A stretch of 64,000 bases of DNA. Source: Jeongeupia sp. USM3. GTDB lineage: Bacteria > Pseudomonadota > Gammaproteobacteria > Burkholderiales > Chitinibacteraceae. A program made the translations under genes and the position numbers. The notes beneath the pieces are model-generated. The model searched no databases. It was given only the letters and a program-made list of their open reading frames with translations, and was not told where the DNA came from. The stretch spans positions 2,542,001 through 2,606,000 of the forward strand of contig NZ_CP017668.1 in assembly GCF_001808185.1 (NCBI RefSeq). The letters are read 5' to 3'. Shown here piece after piece: positions 7,905 to 17,127 of the stretch; the first letter of the stretch is position 1; each line of letters opens with the position of its first letter.

Positions 7905-8724
7905 CATCAGACTCGTCGCCTTTGACCTCGACGGCACGCTGCTGACGAGCCGGCAGACGATTCCCGACGACGCGCGTGCGGCGATTGCCGGCGTACGCGC
8001 GCGCGGGATCGACGTGATGCTGGTGACCGGGCGCCATCACGTGATGGCCTATCCGTACCACCACGCGCTCGGGCTCGACACGCCGGCGATCTGCTGCAAC
8101 GGCACCTACCTGTACGACTATGCCGGACGCGACGCGATCGTCAGCCGGCCGCTGTCGGCAGAGACCGCCGGCGCGCTGGTACGCTGGGCGCGCGACGAGG
8201 GGCTGCACGCGCTCGTTTATGTCGACGACGCGATGGTCGCCAAAAGCTACGACGCCCACCTCGACCGGCTGCGCGAGTGGGCGAACGATCTGCCCGATGC
8301 GGTCCGGCCGACGATCCGCCTTGCCCGTGGCGATTTCGGGAACGAGATCGCCGGCGCAAAGCGGATCTGGAAGCTCGTCGTCTCGCACCCGGAACCGGCG
8401 TGGATCGCCGACAGCATCGCGCGGCTGCCTGCAGGGCTGGCGCTGTCGTGCGAGTGGTCGTGGCGCAACCGCGTCGACATTGCCGCCGCCGGCAACAGCA
8501 AGGGCGCGCGGCTGGCCGAATACGCGGCGATGCGCGGCTGGGCACCGGAGAACGTGCTGGCCTTCGGCGACCACATGAACGACATCAGCATGCTGCGCTG
8601 GGCCGGCACCGGCGTGGCGATGGGCAATGCCGAGGACGAGGTCAAGGCAGCGGCCGACCTCGTCACCGGCAGCAACGACGACAGCGGCATCGCGTCGATG
8701 CTCGGCCGGCTGCTGCCCGGCTAG
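7897..8724 (+). CDS. ybhA: HAD-superfamily (Cof-type) phosphatase, YbhA-like
   Basis: A 275-residue Cof-type HAD hydrolase most like E. coli YbhA (pyridoxal phosphate/sugar phosphatase). Motif I is AFDLDGTLL; the segments LVTGRHHVM, LDTPAICCNGTYLYDY and LMYVDDAMV-like LVYVDDAMV are characteristic, with motif IV AFGDHMNDISML. The start lies inside the end of the HPr gene, indicating translational coupling and membership in the ula operon. A role in removing inhibitory sugar phosphates or in vitamin B6 metabolism is possible; substrate cannot be read from sequence. It converges with nudC, their stop codons overlapping by four bases. Confidence 0.85.
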   Translation: MADIRLVAFDLDGTLLTSRQTIPDDARAAIAGVRARGIDVMLVTGRHHVMAYPYHHALGLDTPAICCNGTYLYDYAGRDAIVSRPLSAETAGALVRWARDEGLHALVYVDDAMVAKSYDAHLDRLREWANDLPDAVRPTIRLARGDFGNEIAGAKRIWKLVVSHPEPAWIADSIARLPAGLALSCEWSWRNRVDIAAAGNSKGARLAEYAAMRGWAPENVLAFGDHMNDISMLRWAGTGVAMGNAEDEVKAAADLVTGSNDDSGIASMLGRLLPG

Positions 8725-9554
8725 CCGCGCACTTCGGCGATCGCGTCGTCGATCAGCCGGCGGGCGATGCTGGCCTGCGCCGGCAGTTCGGGCAGCGCGT
8801 CGATGTCGAACCAGCGCGCATCCTCGATCTCGCCTTCCTGCGGGACGATGTCGCCGCCGACGTAGTCGGCGTGGAAGGCCAGCATCAGCGAGTGCGGGAA
8901 GGGCCAGCTCTGGCTGGCGAACCAGCGCAGCCCGTTGATGGTGACGCCGACCTCTTCCATCGTCTCGCGGTGCACGCACGCTTCGAGCGTTTCGCCCGGT
9001 TCGACGAAGCCGGCGAGCGCGCTGTAGACGCCGGGCTTGAAGTGCGGCGAGCGCGCCAGCAACAGCTCGCGGCCGCGGCGGATCAGCACCATCATCGCCG
9101 GTGACACGCGCGGGTACATCCGGTGCGCGCAGGCCGGGCAGATCGCCGCGGCCTCGTGTTCGGCGACCTTGGTCGCGGTGCCGCAGCGGCCGCAATGGCG
9201 GTGGTCGCGCAGCCACGACAGCAACTGCCGCGCGCGCGCCGAGATCCAGAACGCGTCGTCGCCGAGCCGGCCGTACAGCGCCCTCAGCCCTTCGAGTACC
9301 AGGCCCCCGGCCACCGGCCCGTCCGCGGCGGCCCCGCCATCGGGCCAGGCGATCAGCCGGCACGGCGTGGCGCCGAGATGGCCGATCAGCACGTCGACTT
9401 CGGGTGTGCCGAGCGATGCCAGCGCGGCCAGTGCCGGCAGCGTCGCGTCCGCCGTCACCAGATGCCGGTCGCCGACGATGGCCAGACACAGCGGCTCGGC
9501 CGCCGGCAGTGCGGTCGAGAAGCACGGGGTGAAGTCGGGCGGCAGCATGTTCAT
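8721..9554 (-). CDS. nudC: NADH pyrophosphatase NudC
   Basis: A 277-residue Nudix hydrolase with the NudC architecture. An N-terminal variable domain is followed by a four-cysteine zinc ribbon (HCGRCG ... ICPAC, about residues 120-143), then a Nudix box starting GFVEPGETLEACVHRETMEE and the downstream SQSWPFPHSLM signature of NADH pyrophosphatases. It cleaves NADH to NMNH and AMP, or removes NAD caps from RNA. Two close ATGs are possible (9552-9554 and 9546-9548); neither has a strong ribosome binding site. The next gene upstream on the same strand is nadV, also in NAD metabolism. Confidence 0.9.
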   Translation of the reverse strand: MNMLPPDFTPCFSTALPAAEPLCLAIVGDRHLVTADATLPALAALASLGTPEVDVLIGHLGATPCRLIAWPDGGAAADGPVAGGLVLEGLRALYGRLGDDAFWISARARQLLSWLRDHRHCGRCGTATKVAEHEAAAICPACAHRMYPRVSPAMMVLIRRGRELLLARSPHFKPGVYSALAGFVEPGETLEACVHRETMEEVGVTINGLRWFASQSWPFPHSLMLAFHADYVGGDIVPQEGEIEDARWFDIDALPELPAQASIARRLIDDAIAEVRG

Positions 9555-9671
9555 CGTGTTGTCGGGGCGGGGGCAAAGAGGGAAATCATACGCCCGGCGT
9601 CGGGCGACCGCTGCCGGGGCGTACCCGGCGCGGCCGGCAAACCCCCGCCGGCTGGGCGCGCCGGCCGTCGC

Positions 9672-9747
9672 GCCCGTTGCGACCGGCCCCAGCGGGGCGC
9701 ATCCGCGCGCCTGCCGGCACCGTTGCACCGGCTTTGTGCCCGGCGGA
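9672..9747 (-). repeat. Diverged copy of dispersed palindromic repeat family 1
   Basis: Lies between nadV and nudC. It shares the block CTGCCGGCACCGTT and the GCGACCGG...GGGGCGC pattern with intergenic copies at 29052-29130, 33640-33712 and 20745-20871. It is the most diverged of the set. Confidence 0.4.
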
Positions 9748-9786
9748 AAGTGCCCTCGGGGCGTTCGCCGCGTGTGTGAACGGCAC

Positions 9787-11172
9787 TCAGAGCGCGGCGC
9801 GTGCACGCACGGTGGCGAAGTCGTCCTCGTTGTTCATCTCGCCGTTGCGGTAGACGGTGCGCAGCACCGGTTCGCCGAGTGCCGCGTCGGCCGGGCCGGT
9901 CACGTAGTGGCCGTGCGCGTCGCGGTAGAGCATCAGCCGGCCGGGCTTGGACGTCTTGCCCGGGTCGGTCACCGGCGCCTTGTAGACGTCGCGCCATTCG
10001 CCGTCGATGCGGATCGCCGAGGTTTTCAGCGCCCAGCGCAGGGTGTCGCGGTTCATGTCCTGCAACAGTGCGCCGCCCATGCCGAAGGCGAGGTTGTCGG
10101 CCGAGAAGCCCGCGGTCAGCAAGGTATCGAGCACGTGGCGGATCGACGCCTCGTTGACGCCGTCGCCCTGGATCAGCCGCACGTGCCTGAGCACCTTGTA
10201 GCCCTTGCGGTTGGTCGTCGTGCCGAAGCGCGCCGCGAGCAGTTCGGCGCACTTGAGCACCACCGACGCCGGATCGCCCGAATCGGGGCGGATCACCAGC
10301 GTTGCGCCGCTGCGGATCACCGCGTCGCGCAGCGTCTCGCCCCACATCGCGTCGACGGCGTGGAAGATGTCGTAGCTGTCCGACACGCAGGCGAATACCG
10401 CGCCGGGCGTGCCGAAACGCGCGAGCATGTTGCGGTAGGCGGCCAGCTCGCCGTTGCGGCCCCAGGCGGTGATGGTGCTGTGCTCGGCCGCCGGGATCGA
10501 GAATCCGGCCATGGCCTCGTCGTAGTAGCGCCGCGCGGCGAGCAGCGCCAGCACGGTGTCGGTGCCCTGGAAGTTGACCAGGTGCGCCATGCCGCCGAGC
10601 GCGGCGGTCTCGCTGCTCGATGCGCCGCGCGCGCCGAAGTCGTGCAGCTTGAACGGCAATTGGCCGTCGACGTCGTCGGCGCTGCGGATCAGCGCCGCGC
10701 GGATCGTTGCCTTGATCGCCCGGCTGCGCGTCGCCACCGTTGCCGGATACCAGACGCGCAGCCATAGCGACTCGAGGTAGGAGCCGAGCCAGAACAGCGC
10801 GGGGTCGGTCGATTCGACCGTTGCCAGCACATTGTGTGTCGGGATCACCAGCCCTTCGGGCGCGGCCTTGATCTCGAGCGGCAGGCAGCCGCCGTGGACG
10901 TCGACGATGCGCCGGAACGCCGCCTCGGCGAACGGCTCGCCGTGCGCGGCAAACAGCGCGGTGGCCTCGTCGACCATGCCGTGGGTGACCGGCGCGGCGA
11001 GGTATTCGCGCAGGATCGCCTGCAGGCCGAACCAGACCGTCTCGGGATACGCGCCGCCGCGCGATTCGATGTAACCGAACAGGCCGTTGGCGCCGGGCGG
11101 GTACTGCAGGAAGTGGCTGGCCTTGTACGAATCGGTGTTGAGCAGCAGGTTGGCGGTCAGGCGGTCGGACAT
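9787..11172 (-). CDS. nadV: Nicotinamide phosphoribosyltransferase NadV
   Basis: A 461-residue NAMPT-type enzyme, the usual length. Signatures are NTDSYKASHFLQYPPG at the N-terminus, KLHDFGARGASSSETA, IPAAEHSTITAWG, VIRPDSGDPA and LAFGMGGALLQ with the active-site glycine loop, then the DPGKTSKPGR segment. It makes NMN from nicotinamide and PRPP, so nicotinamide can be salvaged without deamidation. The start ATG is at 11170-11172. The gene lies upstream of nudC on the same strand with a 230-base gap holding a repeat copy, so common transcription is uncertain. Confidence 0.95.
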   Translation of the reverse strand: MSDRLTANLLLNTDSYKASHFLQYPPGANGLFGYIESRGGAYPETVWFGLQAILREYLAAPVTHGMVDEATALFAAHGEPFAEAAFRRIVDVHGGCLPLEIKAAPEGLVIPTHNVLATVESTDPALFWLGSYLESLWLRVWYPATVATRSRAIKATIRAALIRSADDVDGQLPFKLHDFGARGASSSETAALGGMAHLVNFQGTDTVLALLAARRYYDEAMAGFSIPAAEHSTITAWGRNGELAAYRNMLARFGTPGAVFACVSDSYDIFHAVDAMWGETLRDAVIRSGATLVIRPDSGDPASVVLKCAELLAARFGTTTNRKGYKVLRHVRLIQGDGVNEASIRHVLDTLLTAGFSADNLAFGMGGALLQDMNRDTLRWALKTSAIRIDGEWRDVYKAPVTDPGKTSKPGRLMLYRDAHGHYVTGPADAALGEPVLRTVYRNGEMNNEDDFATVRARAAL

Positions 11173-11204
11173 GGCGGCTCCGGTTGAGGTTGACGGCGCG
11201 GGGC

Positions 11205-11879
11205 TCAGGCCGGCGAGAGCGCGATGAACCAGTAGTGGCCGTGCCGCTGCTTCTCGCCGGTTTTCACCTGCAACGGCGCGGCAAAGCGCGGCGCGTCGAG
11301 CACCAGCGTATGGTATTCGCCGTTCTCGCCGCAGACGTCGACGCCGGCCCGGTCGAGGTCGGCGACCGTCTGCGCGTCAATGATGCGGCCGAGGAAGTCC
11401 GGCCCCAGCGCCTCGTTGCACGAGACGATCATCGTGCGGATGCCCGACGCGATCATCTCGCCGACCAGCGCCCGGCGGTCCTGCTGCCACAGCGGCAGCA
11501 GCGCGGTCAGGCCGGTGCGCTCGCAGACCATTTCCTCCCAGTCGCGGTGCGCCTGCAGGTCGATGTCGCCGAACACGGCGGCCTCGGCGCCGAACTCGTC
11601 GCGGGCGCGCGCCAGCCGCAGGATGAATTCGGCCTCGTAGTCGGACCAGCTGGCGTCGCCGGTGATCAGCGGCACGCCGAGCGCGGCAGCCTGCTGCCGC
11701 AGCAGCACCGGCGGAATGCCGTGCGAGCGCGAACGTTCGCCGCTCTCGTCGAGCATGGTGATCAGTGCGGCCGGCCGGTGGCCGGCGGCGACGGCACGGT
11801 GGAAGGCAAGGCAGCTGTCCTTGCCGCCGCTCCACGAACCGACAATGGGGGGAAGGGTGGGGGAGTGGGACGGAGTCAT
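11205..11879 (-). CDS. Dph6-like ATP pyrophosphatase (adenine nucleotide alpha hydrolase family)
   Basis: A 224-residue PP-loop ATPase related to diphthine-ammonia ligase (DUF71). The PP-loop SGGKDS is at residues 17-22 (GSWSGGKDSCLAFHRA), and the C-terminal part has the family's GENGEYHTLV segment. Bacteria lack diphthamide, so the true substrate of bacterial members is unclear; an ATP-dependent amidation of an unknown substrate is the general expectation. It lies 32 bases upstream of nadV on the same strand and may share its transcript. The start ATG is at 11877-11879. Confidence 0.75.
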   Translation of the reverse strand: MTPSHSPTLPPIVGSWSGGKDSCLAFHRAVAAGHRPAALITMLDESGERSRSHGIPPVLLRQQAAALGVPLITGDASWSDYEAEFILRLARARDEFGAEAAVFGDIDLQAHRDWEEMVCERTGLTALLPLWQQDRRALVGEMIASGIRTMIVSCNEALGPDFLGRIIDAQTVADLDRAGVDVCGENGEYHTLVLDAPRFAAPLQVKTGEKQRHGHYWFIALSPA

Positions 11880-11967
11880 CCGGCGATGATACGCCCGGTG
11901 CCGGACGACTTATACCGGTTTGCGGGCCGCAGGCATCGCCGGCCGTGTTTGCAGTGGCCAGCAAAAC

Positions 11968-12043
11968 CCGCTGCAACGGCGCTGGCAAGGCGCGCGAAAC
12001 GCAGACAGTACGAGTAGTACGGCAGCACGGCCGCCGGCAGCGG
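11968..12043 (-). repeat. Palindromic repeat family 1, intergenic copy
   Basis: Imperfect palindrome with arms CCGCTGC (11968-11974) and GCAGCGG (12037-12043). On the minus strand it contains CGTACTGTCTGCG and CGCGCCTTGCCAGCGCCGTT, shared with the copy at 28462-28551. It lies between two genes and could act as a transcript-end hairpin. Confidence 0.6.
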
Positions 12044-12052
12044 TAGTCGCGC

Positions 12053-12778
12053 TTACAGCGCCGGCAGGCCGCAGACCTGGCGATGGAACTCGCTCAGCGA
12101 CGGCCATTCGGCGCCGTTGCAGCGGCTGACGCAATGGGCGTCGAGCGCGCGCCGGTCGAAGCCCGGATAGTTGCCCATCCGGTTCAGGGCGCGCTCGATG
12201 TACATCGGCCGGTTGCCGGCGGCCTTGCTGCAGTCGCGGCCGGTTTGCGGCGCGCAGACCGTGCCGGCCTCCTGGTGCAGCCAGTCGCAGTCGGCAACGT
12301 CGACGCGCGCCTGCCTGGCCGTGGCGTAGTCGAACGACAGCGTGTCGCCCTTCAGCGTCGCGGTGCGCTGCAACCCCTGGCTGAGGCCGAGGTCGATATG
12401 CAGCGTGCCGCCGTCGACGGTCAGTCGCGGCGGCGCGCTCTGGCTGACGAAGCGCGGATCCTGCAGCACCTTCGGCTTCCTGCCGTCGAGCAGGACCAGC
12501 ACATAGCGGCCGACGCTGCCCGACCCGCCGTCGCTGACATAGACCAGCGCCGCATCGCGCCCCGGCAGCTCGGCAACGCTGTCGAAACTCAGGTACTGGT
12601 CGGGGGCCGTGAACAGCGTCCTGCCCTGATGGCGCAGCGTGCCGAACGGCCGGGCCGGATGGTCGCGGACGATGCGCAGGGTGCCGAAGCGCGTCGTCTC
12701 CCACTCGATCTGCTCGACGGCGGCCTGCGCGCCGATGGTGGCGAGCAGCAGCATCAGCGCGGTCAGCCAGCGTTGCAT
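12053..12778 (-). CDS. Secreted protein of unknown function
   Basis: A 241-residue protein I do not recognise. Residues 1-20 form a clear signal peptide (MQRWLTALMLLLATIGAQA followed by A), so it should be periplasmic or exported. The mature part is rich in short beta-like segments in its first half. The C-terminal half has six cysteines (DCDWL, VCAPQ, DCSKA, HCVSRC, VCGLP), which could form disulfides. A GAGAA-like ribosome site precedes the ATG at 12776-12778. It stands alone between the Dph6-like gene and the efflux operon, flanked by a family 1 repeat at its 3' end. Confidence 0.7.
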   Translation of the reverse strand: MQRWLTALMLLLATIGAQAAVEQIEWETTRFGTLRIVRDHPARPFGTLRHQGRTLFTAPDQYLSFDSVAELPGRDAALVYVSDGGSGSVGRYVLVLLDGRKPKVLQDPRFVSQSAPPRLTVDGGTLHIDLGLSQGLQRTATLKGDTLSFDYATARQARVDVADCDWLHQEAGTVCAPQTGRDCSKAAGNRPMYIERALNRMGNYPGFDRRALDAHCVSRCNGAEWPSLSEFHRQVCGLPAL

Positions 12779-12920
12779 CGGCGTTCTCCTGAAAGCGGCG
12801 GGTGAATTTCTTACATTCTAGCGAGCCGCCGCGATTGTGCTGAGCGAACGATTTACCGCCGCAAAGTGAGCCGCATCATTGCGCCGATGAAAAAAGCCGG
12901 CGCTGGCGCCGGCCCCTCGC

Positions 12921-14471
12921 TCAATGCCCGCCGCCGGCCCCGGCGGCGCCGAACGGTGGCCGCGTCAGCCAGACGACGGCGATCATTGAGATGAAGATCA
13001 CCCCCATCATCCAGAACACTTCGCTGGTCGCGGTCTGGAACGCCTGCTGGGTGATCGTCTGGTCGATCTGCGCGTATGCGGCGGCGCCGTGGATGCCGAG
13101 CTGGTCGAGCTGGCCGAGGTAGCCCGTCGTTGCCGGGCTGGCGCCGGTCACGTTTTCGGTCATCCGCGCGTGGTGGAAGATTTCCCGGCGGGTCCAGATG
13201 TAGGTGACGATGGCGGTGGCGAAACTGCCCGACAGCGTGCGGAAGAAGTTCGACAGCCCGGCCGCCGCGGCCATCCGCTCCGGGCCGATGCCCGACAGGA
13301 TGATCTGGTTCAGCGGGATGAAGAAGCAGGCGATGCCGATGCCCTGGACCAGCCGCGCGATCACCAGGTGCTGCAGGTCGGTGTCGAGCGTGAAGCTCGC
13401 GTACCAGAACATCGTGATGCCGAACATCATGAAGGCGAACGACGTCAGCATCCGCAGGTTGATCCGGTGGATGTTCTTGCCGATCAGCGGCGAGAGGAAG
13501 AACGCCAGCACCCCCACCGGCGCGGTGGCGACGCCGGCCCACGTCGCCGTATAGCCCTTCACCGTCTGCAGCCACAGCGGGAAGATCACCGTGCTGCCGA
13601 AGAAGCAGAACATCCCCAGCGACAGCGACACCACGCCCCAGCGGAAATTGCGGCTCTTGAACAACGACAGGTCGACGATCGGGTGCTCGTCGGTCAGCTC
13701 CCACGCGATCAGGAAGGTCAGCGCGACGACGGCGGTGACGGCCATGGCGACGATGAAGCCCGAGTTGAACCAGTCGAGGTCGTTGCCGTTGTCGAGCATG
13801 ATCTGCAGGCTGCCGACGCCGAGCACCAGCAGCACCATGCCGACGACGTCGATCGGCAGCTTCACCGTCTTGGTCTCGCGGCTCTTGAGCAGACGCCACG
13901 ATACCGCGGCGGTGAACAGGCCGACCGGCACGTTGATGTAGAAGATCCACGGCCAGCTGTAGTTGTCGGTGATCCAGCCGCCGAGCAGCGGGCCGCAGAT
14001 CGGTGCGACGACGACGGTCATCGACCACAGCGCCAGCGCGAGTCCCTTCTTGGCGGGCGGATACGCGGCGAGCAGCAGCGTCTGCGACAGCGGCACCATC
14101 GGCCCGGACACGAGGCCCTGCACGAAGCGGAAGGCGACCAGTTCGGGCAGGCTGTGGGCGAAACCGCACAGCACCGACGCCAGCGTGAACAGCAGCACCG
14201 AGATCACGAACAGCTTGACCTCGCCGACGCGCTTGGCGGCCCAGCCGGTCAGCGGCACGGCAATCGCCGCGGCCAGCCCGTAGGCGCTGATCGTCCACGT
14301 GCCCTGGGTGGTGCTGGCGGCGAGGTTGCCGGCGATGTGCGGCACCGAGACATTGACGATGGTCGTGTCGAGCACCTCCATGAAGGTGCCGAGTGCAACC
14401 GCCGTGGTCATCAGCGCCAGCGCGGCGCCGTGCAGCGGCGGTGGCGGCGCTGCCTGTTGCGGTTCAGACAT
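12921..14471 (-). CDS. emrB: DHA2-family multidrug efflux MFS transporter, EmrB type
   Basis: A 516-residue inner-membrane transporter with the 14-helix DHA2 pattern. Early motifs are MEVLDTTIVNVSVPHIAG and the helix 4-5 region RFVQGLVSGPMVPLSQTLL; helix 5 carries the antiporter motif PICGPLLGGWI. It would work as the proton-driven pump of a tripartite system with the membrane fusion protein and outer membrane channel encoded immediately upstream. The start ATG is at 14469-14471, 12 bases after the emrA-like stop. It is the last gene of the operon. Confidence 0.92.
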   Translation of the reverse strand: MSEPQQAAPPPPLHGAALALMTTAVALGTFMEVLDTTIVNVSVPHIAGNLAASTTQGTWTISAYGLAAAIAVPLTGWAAKRVGEVKLFVISVLLFTLASVLCGFAHSLPELVAFRFVQGLVSGPMVPLSQTLLLAAYPPAKKGLALALWSMTVVVAPICGPLLGGWITDNYSWPWIFYINVPVGLFTAAVSWRLLKSRETKTVKLPIDVVGMVLLVLGVGSLQIMLDNGNDLDWFNSGFIVAMAVTAVVALTFLIAWELTDEHPIVDLSLFKSRNFRWGVVSLSLGMFCFFGSTVIFPLWLQTVKGYTATWAGVATAPVGVLAFFLSPLIGKNIHRINLRMLTSFAFMMFGITMFWYASFTLDTDLQHLVIARLVQGIGIACFFIPLNQIILSGIGPERMAAAAGLSNFFRTLSGSFATAIVTYIWTRREIFHHARMTENVTGASPATTGYLGQLDQLGIHGAAAYAQIDQTITQQAFQTATSEVFWMMGVIFISMIAVVWLTRPPFGAAGAGGGH

Positions 14472-14483
14472 GGATGGCTCCGA

Positions 14484-15632
14484 TCAGCGTGCGCCGGCCA
14501 GGTTCTTGGCGATGATCGCGTCGGCGAGCTTCTCGGCGTTCAAGAGCGGCTCCTCGAACGCCTTGGTCGTGTACACCGGCTGCTGCGCCGGCTGCGTCGC
14601 CAGCACCGGGCCGTTGCGGTCGCGCGTATCGACCTCGACCGTCGTCGACAGGCCGACGCGCAGCGGATGCGCGGCGAGTTCCTTGGCGTCGAGCGCGATC
14701 CGCACCGGCACGCGCTGGACGACCTTGATCCAGTTGCCGGTGGCGTTCTGCGCCGGCAGCAGCGAGAACGCGCTGCCGGTACCGGCGGCGAGGCCGACGA
14801 CCTTGCCGTGATACTCGACATCACCGCCGTACAGGTCGGCCCTGACCTTGACCGGCTGGCCGATGCGGATGTTCTTCAGCTCCGATTCCTTGAAGTTGGC
14901 ATCGACCCACAGCGCATCGAGCGGCACGATCGACAGCAGCGACGCGCCCGGCGCGACGCGCGAGCCGACCTGGACGCTGCGCTTGGCGACGTAGCCGGAG
15001 ACCGGCGCGACCAGCGCGTTGCGTTGCGACGCCAGCCACGCCTGCGTGTAGTTGGCGCGGGCGGCGAGCACGCTCGGGTTGTCGGCGATCTTCACGCCGT
15101 CAATGCCGGCGTGCGCGGCCTCGGACTGCTTCTGCGCGACGGTCAGTGCCGCGCGGGCGTTCTCGACCGCGTCCTTGGCGTGGGCGATCTCCTCGGCCGA
15201 CACGGTGGCGTCGCCGGCCAGCGGCGCGCGGCGGGCCAGGTCGGCTTCGGCTTTTTGCAGCTCGATCCTGCGCTGCGCCAGCGTCGAATCGACCTGGTCG
15301 GCATTCGCGTACTGCGATCGCAGCTGGCGCACGGTCTCGCCGAGCCTGGCCTCGGCCTGCCGCAGCGCGACGGCAGCGTCGGCCGGGTCGAGCCTGACGA
15401 CCTCGCGGCCGGCCTCGACCAGCTGGGTTTCGTCGGCGTTGATGCCGACCACGGTGCCGGCGACCTGGCTCGTCAGCGTGACGAGGTTGCCGCCGACATA
15501 GGCGTTGTCGGTTTCCTCGCGCTGGCTCAGCACCAGGCCGTAGTAGGCGGCGTAAGCGACGCCGGCGACGATGAAGGCGCCGGCGATGGCCAGCATCAGG
15601 CCGCGGCGCTTGTTGGGGGTTTGGGTGCTCAT
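14484..15632 (-). CDS. emrA: Membrane fusion protein of efflux pump, EmrA type
   Basis: A 382-residue HlyD/EmrA-family periplasmic adaptor. A single N-terminal membrane helix at about residues 12-31 (LMLAIAGAFIVAGVAYAAYYG) is followed by the biotinyl-lipoyl-like segment (ETDNAYVGGNLVTLTSQVAGTV), a long coiled-coil hairpin at about residues 80-180, and the beta-barrel region (VDANFKESELKNIRIGQPV). It links EmrB to the outer membrane channel. It is encoded between the two with 12-13 base gaps, so all three are co-transcribed. Confidence 0.92.
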   Translation of the reverse strand: MSTQTPNKRRGLMLAIAGAFIVAGVAYAAYYGLVLSQREETDNAYVGGNLVTLTSQVAGTVVGINADETQLVEAGREVVRLDPADAAVALRQAEARLGETVRQLRSQYANADQVDSTLAQRRIELQKAEADLARRAPLAGDATVSAEEIAHAKDAVENARAALTVAQKQSEAAHAGIDGVKIADNPSVLAARANYTQAWLASQRNALVAPVSGYVAKRSVQVGSRVAPGASLLSIVPLDALWVDANFKESELKNIRIGQPVKVRADLYGGDVEYHGKVVGLAAGTGSAFSLLPAQNATGNWIKVVQRVPVRIALDAKELAAHPLRVGLSTTVEVDTRDRNGPVLATQPAQQPVYTTKAFEEPLLNAEKLADAIIAKNLAGAR

Positions 15633-15645
15633 GGATATCTCCGGA

Positions 15646-17082
15646 TTATTGTTGTTCGGCGTGGGCGCTGCCCGGGTCGGCGCGGTAGCCGCCGCCGAGG
15701 GCCTTGATCAGCGCGACGTCGGCGGTCAGCCGCTGGCTTTGCAACTGCAGCTTCTGGTCGTCGAGACCGCGCAGCGGCAGCTCGGCCGAGAGCAGGCTGC
15801 CGCGGTCGGCCAGCCCCTGCCTGAAGCGCTTCTGCGTGCTGGCATAGACGGCGTCGGTCGCGGCGCGGTTGCGCTTGAGCGCATCGCCCTCGCGCTCGAT
15901 GCCGTTGACCGCCGCCGCGCCTTGGGCGACATCGCGCACCGCGTTCAGCACCGCCTGGTTGTAGTCGGCGATCGCAGCGCTGCGCTGGGCGTTGGCACCG
16001 TGCAGCCGCGCGTCGAGCCGGCCGTTCTCGAAGATCGGCAGCGTGAAGTTCGGGATCAGGTTGATCTGCCGGCTGCCGCGGTCGAACAGCGACGACATGT
16101 CGATCGTGTCGAAACCGGCGAACAGGTTGAGGTTCACCGTCGGGTAGTACGCGGCCTTGGCGGCGTCGATCTGGTTCATCGACGCTTCGACGCGCCAGCG
16201 CGCCGCCTGCAGGTCCGGCCGGCGGGCGAGCAGCTCGATGCCCAGCGTCTTCGGCAGTGCACCGACGCCCTGCGGCAGCGGCCGCGGCTTGAGGCCGTCG
16301 ACGAGCGCATCGCCGCCGACCAGCGCGCGCAGCGCTTCGCGTTCGCGCACCGCGGCGCTGTCGAGCGCGGCGATCTTCTGCTCGGTGCCGGCGACGTCGG
16401 CTTCGGCGCGCTTCTGCGTGTCGATCGTCGCCAGCCCGCGGTCGACGAGCTTCTTGCGCGTCGCGGCCAGTTCGGCCTGGATCTGGCGTTGCTGCCCGAA
16501 GTTGGCCTGTCGCGCCCAGTCGGCCTGCAGGTTGAAGTAGCTCTGCGTGACCGCGGCGGCGAGTGCCTGCTCGGCACTGGCGCTCTCGGCCAGCCGCGCA
16601 TTGGCCTCGCCGAGCGAGGCGGCGATCAGCGAGCGGTTCTTGCCCCAGAAGTCGAAGTCCCAGTTGCCGTTGAAGCCGACCTTGCCCTCGGTGTACCACT
16701 CGCCACCGATCGGCGGCGGGAACAGCCCGGTCGCCGAGATGTACTGGCGGTCGACCTGGGCATTGAAGTCGATGGTGATGCCGTCGGCGGCGCGCTGCTG
16801 CATCAGCGCGGCGCGCGCGGTCCTGAGCCGTGCCTCGGCGGTGGCCAGGCTCGGCGCATCCTTGATCGCGGCGGTCATCAGCGCATCGAGCTGCGGGTCC
16901 TGATACCGCTGCCACCACTGCGCCTCGGGCCAGCCCTCGCGGGCGAGCCCGATGTGCTTGGGCAACTCGGCGCTGGCAATGTCGCGCTGCGGCAGCGGCG
17001 CTTCGTCCTCGGGCATCAGCGCGCAGCCGGCCAGCAGCACCAGCAGCAGTGGCGCAATCCTTTTCAGTGGTAGATATTTCAT
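15646..17082 (-). CDS. Outer membrane efflux lipoprotein, OprM/NodT family
   Basis: A 478-residue TolC-superfamily outer membrane channel. The N-terminus is a lipoprotein signal with lipobox LLAGC at about residues 16-20, so the protein is lipid-anchored like OprM. Two repeated alpha-helical/beta-barrel halves follow (ATAEARLRTARAAL..., then RPDLQAARWRVEASMNQIDAAKAAYYPTVNL). It provides the exit channel for the EmrAB-type pump encoded next. No good ribosome binding site is visible in front of its ATG at 17080-17082, and only 18 bases separate it from the terminator hairpin of the marR gene. Confidence 0.92.
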   Translation of the reverse strand: MKYLPLKRIAPLLLVLLAGCALMPEDEAPLPQRDIASAELPKHIGLAREGWPEAQWWQRYQDPQLDALMTAAIKDAPSLATAEARLRTARAALMQQRAADGITIDFNAQVDRQYISATGLFPPPIGGEWYTEGKVGFNGNWDFDFWGKNRSLIAASLGEANARLAESASAEQALAAAVTQSYFNLQADWARQANFGQQRQIQAELAATRKKLVDRGLATIDTQKRAEADVAGTEQKIAALDSAAVREREALRALVGGDALVDGLKPRPLPQGVGALPKTLGIELLARRPDLQAARWRVEASMNQIDAAKAAYYPTVNLNLFAGFDTIDMSSLFDRGSRQINLIPNFTLPIFENGRLDARLHGANAQRSAAIADYNQAVLNAVRDVAQGAAAVNGIEREGDALKRNRAATDAVYASTQKRFRQGLADRGSLLSAELPLRGLDDQKLQLQSQRLTADVALIKALGGGYRADPGSAHAEQQ

Positions 17083-17089
17083 TTTTTGA

Positions 17090-17101
17090 TTATCCGGATA
17101 A
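17090..17101 (-). promoter_or_regulatory. Perfect 12-base palindrome before the efflux operon, possible MarR operator
   Basis: TTATCCGGATAA is a perfect palindrome seven bases upstream of the outer membrane lipoprotein start codon and overlapping the T-run of the preceding terminator. The shared sequence TTTTTTGATTAT also occurs at the marR start (from 17667), so both may be parts of sites bound by the adjacent MarR protein. Confidence 0.4.
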
Positions 17102-17127
17102 AAAAACGCACACCATGCGGGTGTGCG
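17100..17127 (-). terminator. Intrinsic terminator after marR
   Basis: Eight-base-pair stem CGCACACC/GGTGTGCG (17107-17114 with 17120-17127), five-base loop, followed on the minus strand by seven T. It separates marR from the efflux genes, so the operon downstream needs read-through or a promoter inside the terminator region. Confidence 0.85.

Noticed and set aside
12779..12920. Small RNA gene or terminator between the secreted protein and emrB
   Set aside because: A short GCCGGCGCTGGCGCCGGC hairpin near 12897-12914 could terminate emrB, but no T-run follows it on the minus strand beyond TTTTTTC at 12889-12894; too weak to list as a separate gene.
13089..15707. 872-codon open frame on the plus strand over the efflux genes
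   Set aside because: It runs antisense to emrB and emrA, whose motifs and gene order are unmistakable; the frame is a composition artefact.
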